64,000 nt of DNA from an uncultured bacterium (GTDB taxonomy: Bacteria > Bacillota > Clostridia > Oscillospirales > Oscillospiraceae): assembly GCA_946548895.1 (NCBI GenBank), contig CAMNQF010000007.1, forward strand, positions 47,813 through 111,812, written 5' to 3'. Positions 57,809 to 64,000 of this stretch are shown here, in pieces. The translations under genes and the position numbers were made by a program. The notes beneath the pieces are model-generated. The model saw only the letters and a list, made by a program, of their open reading frames with translations, had not been told where the DNA came from and searched no databases. How positions within the stretch are numbered: position 1 is the stretch's first letter; each line of letters starts with the position of its first letter.

Positions 57809-59740
57809 TCACAGCCGGACCACCGGGACCCCGTGGGCCTGGGCCCAGTCCGCCTCCCGGCCGTGGCAGGTGAACAGCAGGATCTGCCGGTCCTCCGCCA
57901 GGGAGCGCAGAAGCTCCAGGGCCAAAGCGCAGCGCTGGTCGTCGAAAAAGGCCAGGGCGTCGTCCAGCACCAGGGGGGCGTCCGGCACGGTGAGCTTGCA
58001 GATGGCCAGCCGCACGGCCAGGTACAGCTGCTCCGCCGTGCCGGCGGACAGGGCCAGGGCGGGCCGGGGGAGGGGGTCCCCCTCCGCCGCCGCCTGGGCG
58101 GAGAAGTCCCGGGCCAGGGACAGCTTGTCCCACCGCCCCCCGGTGAGGGCGGCGAAGAGCGCCCCGGCCTCCCGGTTCAGCGCCGGGGAAAACCGCTGGC
58201 GCAGGGCGTCGTTGGCGGCGGACAGGGCGTCCAAGGCGGCGGTCAGGGCGTCGTACTCCTCCGAGCGGCGGGCCAGCTGCTCATCCAGTTGGCTCCGGCG
58301 GGCTTCCAGGTCCTCGGGACCGCCCATGTGGGCCAGAATGCCCTCCGCCCGGGCCAGCTCACCCCGCGCCCGGTCCAGATCCCGGTCCACAGCGGCCAGC
58401 CGGGCGGCGGCGGCCTCCTTGGACTGGGCGGGGGGATGGAGCATCTCCAGGGTGTCGAAGAGCTGGCCCCCCTGGGCGGCCAGGTCGTCCACCCGGCGGC
58501 GGGCGGCGGCCTCGGCGGCACGGGCCTGGACCGCCGCCGCCAGCCCTTCCCGGTATCCGGCGGCCTGGTTCAGCCAGTCCCCATCCTTCGGGACGGGGAC
58601 AGATGGAGCCGCAAGGACCTCTTTGGCGCGGCGCGCCAGCTTCCGTCCGTCCAGCAGGCACCAGACCGAGCCCAGCACCGCCATACCGGCAAGCGCGGCA
58701 ATGAACCAAGTCCCCTCCAGCAGCTTTGCCGCAAGCATCAGCAGCATGGGCAGCCCCAGAAGGATACCCATCAGCAGTTCCATCTGCCCGCGCTGGCGCT
58801 GTTTTTCCGCTTCCGCACGCCGCGCTTCCCGGCGGCGGTTCTCCTCCAGCGCCTCCTCCCGCTCGTCCTGCTTCTTCTGGGCGAAGGCCCACGCCTCCTC
58901 TCCAGTCATGGTGCCGAACACCGGGTGGGGCCTGTCCTCCGGGACGGCTTCCTTTGCCTTCTCCCACTCCATGTATGCCTCGCCGTAGCGGCGGTTCAGC
59001 GCGTGCTTCTCGATCCGCGCCCAAATTTCCAGGTCGGATTGAAGCTCCTCCCGCTTTGCCTCCAGGCGTTTCAGCTCCTGTTCCGCCGACCCTTTCCGGC
59101 GGCGGGTCTGGTCCATCTCCCGGAGGGCGCTGTCCAGGCCCGCCCGCTCCTCCTCCAGCTGGGGGATGAGCCCGTTGGCCCGGTTGGCCCGGCGGCGGTT
59201 GCGCCAGTCTTTCAAGGTGCGCTCCACGGCGGACCAGGCCACGTCCTCCTCCCCGGAGGTGGCCAGGGCGGAGATGCGGGCCTCCAGCTCCCCGCTGGAG
59301 CCGATGGCCGCGCCCCCCCGGCCCACAAAGGCGGAGCGCAGGTATACCTCCCGGCTCACGCCGGTGAGACGTTCGCCCGCGCCGGCGGCGGTCAGGCCGG
59401 GAACCGGGTCGCCGGAGGCGGTGTATACCGCCTGAAATCCGCCGAAGGGGTTGGTTTTTGTGGGAGAGCGCCGGAGGGTGACCTCCCGGCCCCGCCACTC
59501 CAATTCCACCTCCCCGGCCATGGGAGCCCCCGACCAGGGCTGATAGCGGGTCTTGTCCGCCAGGAAGCCGGTTTTGTCCCGCTCCCGGGTGTCGATGCCG
59601 TAGAGCATGGCCTTCCAGAAGCCCGCCCAGGTGGATTTGCCCCCCTCGTTGGGGGCGGTGATGACGGTGAGGCCGGGGCCGGGTTCCAGCACCGCCCCGT
59701 CCAGACCACCGAAGGCGGCGGTCATTTTTTTGATCCTCAT
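57809..59740 (-). CDS. SbcC/YhaN-like SMC-type ATPase
   Basis: The large ATPase partner of an SbcCD/YhaO-type nuclease. The 643-residue protein starts at ATG 59740 (MRIKKMTAAFGGLDGAVLEP), then Walker A APNEGGKSTWAGFWKAMLYG. A central region contains long coiled coils broken by a hydrophobic stretch (about 335-375; LLMGILLGLPMLLMLAAKLL). The C-terminal lobe has LSAGTAEQLYLAVRLAICKL (signature) and LVLDDALAFFDDQR (Walker B). The hydrophobic pair matches YhaN, which carries membrane segments in its coil. Its start overlaps the nuclease gene stop by four bases. Confidence 0.87.
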   Translation of the reverse strand: MRIKKMTAAFGGLDGAVLEPGPGLTVITAPNEGGKSTWAGFWKAMLYGIDTRERDKTGFLADKTRYQPWSGAPMAGEVELEWRGREVTLRRSPTKTNPFGGFQAVYTASGDPVPGLTAAGAGERLTGVSREVYLRSAFVGRGGAAIGSSGELEARISALATSGEEDVAWSAVERTLKDWRNRRRANRANGLIPQLEEERAGLDSALREMDQTRRRKGSAEQELKRLEAKREELQSDLEIWARIEKHALNRRYGEAYMEWEKAKEAVPEDRPHPVFGTMTGEEAWAFAQKKQDEREEALEENRRREARRAEAEKQRQRGQMELLMGILLGLPMLLMLAAKLLEGTWFIAALAGMAVLGSVWCLLDGRKLARRAKEVLAAPSVPVPKDGDWLNQAAGYREGLAAAVQARAAEAAARRRVDDLAAQGGQLFDTLEMLHPPAQSKEAAAARLAAVDRDLDRARGELARAEGILAHMGGPEDLEARRSQLDEQLARRSEEYDALTAALDALSAANDALRQRFSPALNREAGALFAALTGGRWDKLSLARDFSAQAAAEGDPLPRPALALSAGTAEQLYLAVRLAICKLTVPDAPLVLDDALAFFDDQRCALALELLRSLAEDRQILLFTCHGREADWAQAHGVPVVRL

Positions 59741-60867
59741 GGCCGGATGTCCTCCCCTCCCTCCAGAGCCGCCAGGCCGAACCGGGCGGCCAGCAGGAGC
59801 TTGTCCCGATCCCCCTCCGCCGCGGTTTCCAAACGGGACCGCATTTCCCGCAGGAACAGCCCGGTGAGGGAGTCCTCGTCCGCCCGGGCCCACAGGTCCA
59901 CCGGCAGGGCGGTCTGGTCCCGCAGCTCCACGTGGAAGAAGCGGGGGGCGGCCAGGGCGGTCAGGGCGTCCAAGTCGGGGGCGGCGCGGCTCTCCCCGGT
60001 GAGCAGGATACGCACCAGGTCGGGGCTCTCTATCCGGGGGAGCCAGTCCGAAAAGGAATTGGCCTCCACAGATTCAATTCGGTACTGCCGCCTGCAGACC
60101 TGGACAAATTTCCCCGACACGGGGCCCGACGTCACCTTTACGGAGACCACGGCGGGGCCGTCCGGCGTGGAGACGGCCGCCTGGGCCGGTTCTCCGATGT
60201 ACACGATCCACGCCCCCTTGGGGCCCAGCTCGTCAAAGCCCCGGCCCTCGGGGCAGCCGGGGTAGGCCCAAAGCGTTTGACCCGCCCTGCCATTTCCGGC
60301 GGCGTGGACGTGGCCCAGGGCGGCGTATACGGCTCCGCTGCGCTCCAGGGAGCCCGGGGCGATGGGGGCGTAGCTGCCCGCCGTACCCACCTCGCCGTGG
60401 AGGCACAGCAGGTGGGTTTTCCCGTCGTCAGGGGCGGTAAAGCCCGCCAGCGGATCGTCCTCCCGGTGGGGGGCTGTAAAGGCGCAGCCATGTACAACGC
60501 AGTTGAGCTGGGGAAGCTCTATCCCTTGCAGCTCAGGGGCTGTAAAGATATGTACATTGTCAGGCCAGAAGTCCCCGGCATAGGGCGATTTTTCGTGGAA
60601 CCAGTCGTGGTTCCCCGGCGCGATGAACACCGGCACGGCCATATCGCCCAGGGCCTGGGCCAGTGAGCGGACCGTCTCCGGGTACACGCGGTCCCCGTCC
60701 AGCAGGTCGCCGGGGAGGAGGACCAGGTCCACCTTCTCTTCCCGGGCCAGCGCGGCCAGGCGGGCGGGGACGTCCCGCAGCTCCCGGCGGCGCAGGGCGC
60801 TCTTGTCCGGGGGCAGGCCGGTGAGGGGGGAGTCCATGTGGAAATCGGCGGCGTGAAGCAATTTCAT
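59737..60867 (-). CDS. SbcD/YhaO-like metallophosphatase (DNA nuclease subunit)
   Basis: A calcineurin-like phosphoesterase subunit of 376 residues. Metal-binding motifs in order are LHAADFHMDSPL (D-x-H), LLPGDLLDGDR, IAPGNHDWFHE and LCLHGEVG, then LGHVHAAG. The C-terminal third (about 270-376) would bind the ATPase partner. It overlaps the SbcC/YhaN-like gene by four bases in the same orientation, so the two form one complex that processes DNA ends. YhaO/YhaN is a closer model than SbcCD because of the membrane-like stretch in the partner. Confidence 0.9.
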   Translation of the reverse strand: MKLLHAADFHMDSPLTGLPPDKSALRRRELRDVPARLAALAREEKVDLVLLPGDLLDGDRVYPETVRSLAQALGDMAVPVFIAPGNHDWFHEKSPYAGDFWPDNVHIFTAPELQGIELPQLNCVVHGCAFTAPHREDDPLAGFTAPDDGKTHLLCLHGEVGTAGSYAPIAPGSLERSGAVYAALGHVHAAGNGRAGQTLWAYPGCPEGRGFDELGPKGAWIVYIGEPAQAAVSTPDGPAVVSVKVTSGPVSGKFVQVCRRQYRIESVEANSFSDWLPRIESPDLVRILLTGESRAAPDLDALTALAAPRFFHVELRDQTALPVDLWARADEDSLTGLFLREMRSRLETAAEGDRDKLLLAARFGLAALEGGEDIRP

Positions 60868-60896
60868 AGGTTTTTCTCCATCTATTATTAGGATAT

Positions 60897-61223
60897 CTAC
60901 CAGCGCGTCATATTTGTCTCAAATTTTTTTGCGTATGACCGCTTTAATTCATCAGCAGAAATTCCGTAGCACAGCATTACATCATTGTAATACATCAGAA
61001 CATCCGCCATTTCTTCTACCAGCTCTTTTCTCAGTTCAGTGTCCGTAATCGCTTTCAGATCCCCATATTTTTTAACGATATCAATCACTTCCCCGATTTC
61101 ACCTATCATCCACAGCAATTTGTTTTTTCCTGTTTCCGGCGAAATGGGCTCCCATTGACCTCTATATTTGTCCTGAAGCGTTTTTTGCATTTCCTGCATT
61201 TCATTGATGGTAAAATCCGTCAT
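60897..61223 (-). CDS. MazG-like nucleotide pyrophosphohydrolase
   Basis: A 108-residue all-alpha NTP pyrophosphohydrolase candidate. The metal motifs are GEIGEVIDIVKKYGD (ExxE) and ELRKELVEEMADVLMYYND (ExxD), the MazG pattern. The protein would hydrolyse non-canonical or excess NTPs. Base composition is clearly lower in GC than the neighbours, with many A/T third positions, which suggests recent acquisition. The ATG has GAAAGA-rich sequence upstream (GAGGAAAG). It is followed by the SbcD-like gene in the same direction after 29 bases. Confidence 0.8.
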   Translation of the reverse strand: MTDFTINEMQEMQKTLQDKYRGQWEPISPETGKNKLLWMIGEIGEVIDIVKKYGDLKAITDTELRKELVEEMADVLMYYNDVMLCYGISADELKRSYAKKFETNMTRW

Positions 61224-61235
61224 AAATCTTTCCTC

Positions 61236-62012
61236 TCAACTAATATCCACCCGCTGGACGGCCACGCACCGCTTGGCGGCGGCGTCGATCTCGAAGAGGA
61301 CCGCGCCCATGCGGCAGGGACCCTCGGCGGGCTGGAACCGGCGGGGCAGCCCCCCCAGGAAGCGGTTGACGGCCTGGTCGGGGCGCACGCCGATGACCGA
61401 CTGGCTGGGGCCGGTCATGCCCAGGTCGGTGACGAAGCCCAGCCCCTGGGGGAGCACTTGGCAGTCGGCGGTGGGTACGTGGGTGTGGGTGCCCCACAGG
61501 GCCTGGACCCGGCCGTCCAGATACCAGGCCATGGCCCCCTTTTCGCTGGTGGCCTCGGCGTGGAAGTCCACCAGGGTCAGGTCGGCGCCGCCCTCCTTCA
61601 GGATTTCGTCCATTCTGGTGAAGGGGTTGTCAAAATTGGAGTTCATCTCCGCCCGGCCGATGAGGTCCACCACCCGGACGCGGAGCCCCTGGGGGCCGTC
61701 GAACACCCCCCAGCCCCGGCCCGGGGCCCGGGCGGTGTAGTTGGCGGGGCGGATGATGTAGGGATTGCCCTCCATATAGTCTACAATCTGGCGTTTATCC
61801 CAGGTGTGATTCCCCATAGTTATCACATCCGCCCCGGCGGAAAAGATAGCGTCAGCCTGGGCGGGAAGCAGGCCGTCGCAGGCGGCGTTTTCCCCGCACA
61901 CCACGGTGAAGTGCACGCCGTGGAGTCTGCGCAGGGCGGGCAGGTGCCGGGTGAGGAAGTCCACCCCGGCGTCCCCCACCACGTCGCCCACGGCCAGTAC
62001 ATGAATGTTCAT
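61236..62012 (-). CDS. YmdB-like metallophosphoesterase (TIGR00282 family)
   Basis: A 258-residue metallophosphoesterase. Motifs in order are VGDVVGDAG, VVCGENAACDG, ITMGNHTWDKRQ, VDFHAEATSEKGAMAWYLDG and WGTHTHVPTAD. YmdB in Bacillus hydrolyses 2',3'-cyclic nucleotides and affects the switch between motility and biofilm. The same role here is inference. The start at 62012 follows GGAGG with seven-base spacing. It lies after the DEAD-box helicase gene, separated by a terminator, and before the MazG-like gene. Confidence 0.9.
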   Translation of the reverse strand: MNIHVLAVGDVVGDAGVDFLTRHLPALRRLHGVHFTVVCGENAACDGLLPAQADAIFSAGADVITMGNHTWDKRQIVDYMEGNPYIIRPANYTARAPGRGWGVFDGPQGLRVRVVDLIGRAEMNSNFDNPFTRMDEILKEGGADLTLVDFHAEATSEKGAMAWYLDGRVQALWGTHTHVPTADCQVLPQGLGFVTDLGMTGPSQSVIGVRPDQAVNRFLGGLPRRFQPAEGPCRMGAVLFEIDAAAKRCVAVQRVDIS

Positions 62013-62029
62013 TAGAAAGCCTCCTCTGC

Positions 62030-62065
62030 AAAAAGACCAGGGGATGGAGCTCCGATCCCCCGGTC
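62030..62065 (-). terminator. Intrinsic terminator after the DEAD-box gene
   Basis: An 11-base arm (62055-62065) pairs with 62035-62045 with one G-U pair. On the - strand it is followed by TTTTTGC. It lies just after the helicase stop codon. Confidence 0.82.
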
Positions 62066-62072
62066 CGTCCAA

Positions 62073-63257
62073 TCACTTTTCCTGGTCCACCAGCATGAGG
62101 CAGCCGTCCTTGTCGTACCGCAGCAGCTGGATCTCCGCCTTGGTGTTCCGGGCGATGTCCCGCATTTTCACCGACTCGGTGACGGAGGCCATCAAGGTAT
62201 AGGCCACGCCGTGCTTGCGGGCCCGGCCGGTGCGGCCGATGCGGTGGATGTAATACTCCTGCTCGTCGGGCACGTCGTAGTTGAACACCGCGTCCACGTC
62301 GTCGATGTCCAGCCCCCGGGCGGCCACGTCGGTGGCCACCAGCACCCGCAGCTTGCCGTCCTTGAACTTCTGGAGGGTGCGCTCCCGCTCCCGCTGGGGG
62401 ATGTCGCCGTGGATGGCCTCGCAGGAGATGCTCCGCATTTTCAAAAGCCCCGCCAGCCGGTCGGTCATGTTCTTGGTGTTGCAGAAGGCGATGGCCCGGT
62501 CATAGCCGCCGTGCTGGATGAGGGCGGCCATGGTGTCCAGCTTCTGCTCCCGGCCCATCAGCTCAATGGCGTACTGCTGGATGTCCGGCCGGTTTTCCTC
62601 CACCGGGCGGACGGTGATCTCCGCCGGGTCCCGCTGGTACACCCAGGAGATGTCCATAACTTCCCGTGATATAGTGGCGGAAAATAACCCCAGGTTGCGG
62701 CGGTGGGGCATTTTGTCCAGGATGCGGGTGACGTCCTGGATGAAGCCCATGTCCAGCATTCGGTCGGCCTCGTCCAGCACCACTGTCTGCACCTTGTCCA
62801 GCTTGACGGTGCGCCGCTTCATGTGGTCCATGAGCCGCCCCGGGGTGGCGACGACAATCTGGGGCTTGCTCTTGAGCTGGGTGAGCTGCTTCTCAATGGG
62901 CTGGCCGCCGTAGAGGCACACCGAGCGCACCCCCTCCCGGAAGGCGCACAGGTCCCGCAGCTCGTCTCGGATCTGGATGGCCAGCTCCCGGGTGGGGGCC
63001 AGCACCAGGGCCTGAACCGCGTCGGAGTCCGGGTCGATGTGCTCCACCATGGGGATGCCGAAGGCGAAGGTCTTGCCGGTGCCGGTGGGGGCCTTGGCCA
63101 CCACGTCTTTCCAGTCCATAAAGTAGGGGATGGCCCCGCCCTGGATGGGGGTGGCCTGGGTGAAGCCCTTCTTTTCCAGGGCCTTCATGGTGGCCTCCGA
63201 CAGGCCCATATCCTTATAAAAATAAGTTTCCTGCACCTGTGTGCCATTGATTTCCAT
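62073..63257 (-). CDS. DEAD-box ATP-dependent RNA helicase
   Basis: A 394-residue RecA-like helicase with the full motif set: Q motif (FTQATPIQGGAIPYFM), I (APTGTGKT), Ia (PTRELAIQ), II (LDEADRMLDMGF), III (SATIS), IV-V (DVAARGLDIDDVDAVFN) and VI (YIHRIGRTGRARK). The C-terminus is short with no RNA-binding extension. The start at 63257 is preceded by GAGAGG. It could be a CshA/DbpA-type RNA-remodelling helicase; the exact substrate cannot be told from the short C-terminal end. Confidence 0.94.
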   Translation of the reverse strand: MEINGTQVQETYFYKDMGLSEATMKALEKKGFTQATPIQGGAIPYFMDWKDVVAKAPTGTGKTFAFGIPMVEHIDPDSDAVQALVLAPTRELAIQIRDELRDLCAFREGVRSVCLYGGQPIEKQLTQLKSKPQIVVATPGRLMDHMKRRTVKLDKVQTVVLDEADRMLDMGFIQDVTRILDKMPHRRNLGLFSATISREVMDISWVYQRDPAEITVRPVEENRPDIQQYAIELMGREQKLDTMAALIQHGGYDRAIAFCNTKNMTDRLAGLLKMRSISCEAIHGDIPQRERERTLQKFKDGKLRVLVATDVAARGLDIDDVDAVFNYDVPDEQEYYIHRIGRTGRARKHGVAYTLMASVTESVKMRDIARNTKAEIQLLRYDKDGCLMLVDQEK

Positions 63258-63349
63258 ACGGTCGTTCCTCTCGTGTAAAAATTCGCCGTTTTCTGTTGTC
63301 ACGCTGCGAAGCGGCCAAGACGCTCGGCCGCTTTCGCTGCTGCTCGGAC

Positions 63350-63385
63350 AAAACCAGCCTCCGCTATGCGGAGGCTGGGCTTTTG
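63350..63385 (-). terminator. Intrinsic terminator after the Rrf2 gene
   Basis: CCAGCCTCCGC (63354-63364) pairs with GCGGAGGCTGG (63368-63378) around TAT. On the - strand it is followed by TTTTGTCC. It lies about 56 bases after the Rrf2 stop. Confidence 0.8.
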
Positions 63386-63434
63386 TCTTCGCTCCGCTCC
63401 AAGCTTCCTCGCTGCCTGCTTCTCCGCGCCTCTC

Positions 63435-63878
63435 TCATGGGCAGGGCGTGGGCGCTCCATGCCGCTGCCGGGCGTTCTGCCGCTCCACCAGGTCGGCCAG
63501 GGTGGTGCCGTCCACCACCGCGGACACCGCCTTGTGGATGTCCTGCCACAGCTCCACCGTCACGCAGTCGCAGCTGTGCTCGCAGTAGCCGCCGTCGGTG
63601 GCGCACTCCACCGGGGCCAGGTCGCCCTCCAGGGGGCGGAGTATGTCGCCCACGGAGTACTCCTCCGGCTTCCGGGTAAGGAGGTAGCCCCCCCCGGCCC
63701 CCCGCACCGACCGCACCAGCCCGGCCCGGGCCAGGGGGGTGACGATCTGCTCCAGGTATTTGTCGCTGAGCTGCTGCCGCCGGGCGGCGTCCCGCAGGGA
63801 CACCGGGCCGTCCTGGACGTGCTGGGCGATATCCACCATCAGCCGGAGGGCGTAGCGTCCCTTTGTGGAAATTTTCAT
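63435..63878 (-). CDS. Rrf2-family transcriptional regulator (IscR-like)
   Basis: A 147-residue winged-helix regulator starting MKISTKGRYALRLMVDIAQH. The HTH and wing are LSDKYLEQIVTPLARAGLVR and GAGGGYLLTRKPEEYSVGDI. Cys92, Cys99, Cys103 and Cys105 lie in the linker before the last helix. In IscR the cluster ligands are Cys92, Cys98 and Cys104, so an Fe-S cluster is plausible. The target is unknown, since no iscS/sufBCD genes lie in the window. The start at 63878 is chosen over the 63941 frame because GGAGGG precedes it. Confidence 0.9.
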   Translation of the reverse strand: MKISTKGRYALRLMVDIAQHVQDGPVSLRDAARRQQLSDKYLEQIVTPLARAGLVRSVRGAGGGYLLTRKPEEYSVGDILRPLEGDLAPVECATDGGYCEHSCDCVTVELWQDIHKAVSAVVDGTTLADLVERQNARQRHGAPTPCP

Positions 63879-64000
63879 GGGTATCCCTCCATTCGCCGTT
63901 CCTGCCGCGGGGTCTCTGCCCTCACCGCGCTCCATCCGCACTGCCCACGACGGCTCCGCGCTCTTGCGCAGTCACGCTGCGCACCCTCCGCGACGGGTCA

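Noticed and set aside
63879..64000. A further gene at the right edge
   Set aside because: The sequence is GC-rich with several short frames but no SD, start or recognisable peptide; nothing can be supported.

Overview
The window reads as chromosome of a motile, GC-rich, Gram-positive Clostridia-type bacterium, most likely Oscillospiraceae or a relative. The pointers are FliY in place of FliN, a CheC/CheD/CheV adaptation set, a FlgM-FlgN-FlgK-FlgL-YviE-FliW-CsrA order matching Bacillus, SLH-domain surface proteins, strong Shine-Dalgarno (SD) sites, and TTGACA/TATAAT-type promoters next to sigma-28-type (SigD) sites. No rRNA, tRNA, insertion sequence, phage gene or CRISPR array was seen, and no gene-free stretch exceeds 300 bases.

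Positions 1-15640 (+) are the main flagellar/chemotaxis operon: motA (cut by the window start), motB, fliM, fliY, cheY, fliO, fliP, fliQ, fliR, flhB, flhA, fliA, two flgF/flgG rod genes, cheC, cheD, cheV and a degenerate EAL-HDOD gene. flhF and flhG, which commonly follow flhA, are absent. Positions 15710-17190 (-) hold a two-gene unit: a ParA ATPase and a protein made of a basic N-terminus, a Pro/Ala-rich linker and a ComFB domain. A sigma-28-type promoter then drives fliD-fliS-(fliT-like) on +.

Positions 21150-29240 hold accessory genes: a C39-like peptidase, an orphan FtsE-like ATPase, a chemoreceptor, a long FtsA-like protein with a membrane-anchored partner, and a stand-alone Clp-type AAA+ ATPase. 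Positions 29438-35670 (-) are the late operon flgM-flgN-flgK-flgL-yviE-fliW-csrA-yjfB. Positions 35848-40404 (-) are cheA-cheW-cheR-cheB behind another sigma-28-type promoter. Divergent from cheA on + is a YlqG/FliK-like gene, an FlhB C-domain homologue (FhlB), a PilZ protein, two very large SLH surface proteins and a second PilZ protein.

From about 53 kb the content is housekeeping or accessory: a MATE transporter, a zinc-ribbon HExxH protein, an XRE regulator with a divergent small gene, BioY with a BirA-type operator, an ATP-grasp enzyme, a YhaO/YhaN-like nuclease pair, an AT-rich MazG-like gene, a YmdB-like phosphodiesterase, a DEAD-box helicase and an Rrf2 regulator.

The strongest candidates for something new are the ParA plus ComFB module in a cluster lacking FlhF/FlhG, a FliY carrying three tandem copies of the FliM-type N-terminal (CheY-binding) motif, and a set of presumed cyclic-dinucleotide readers (ComFB, two PilZ, degenerate EAL) with no diguanylate cyclase nearby.
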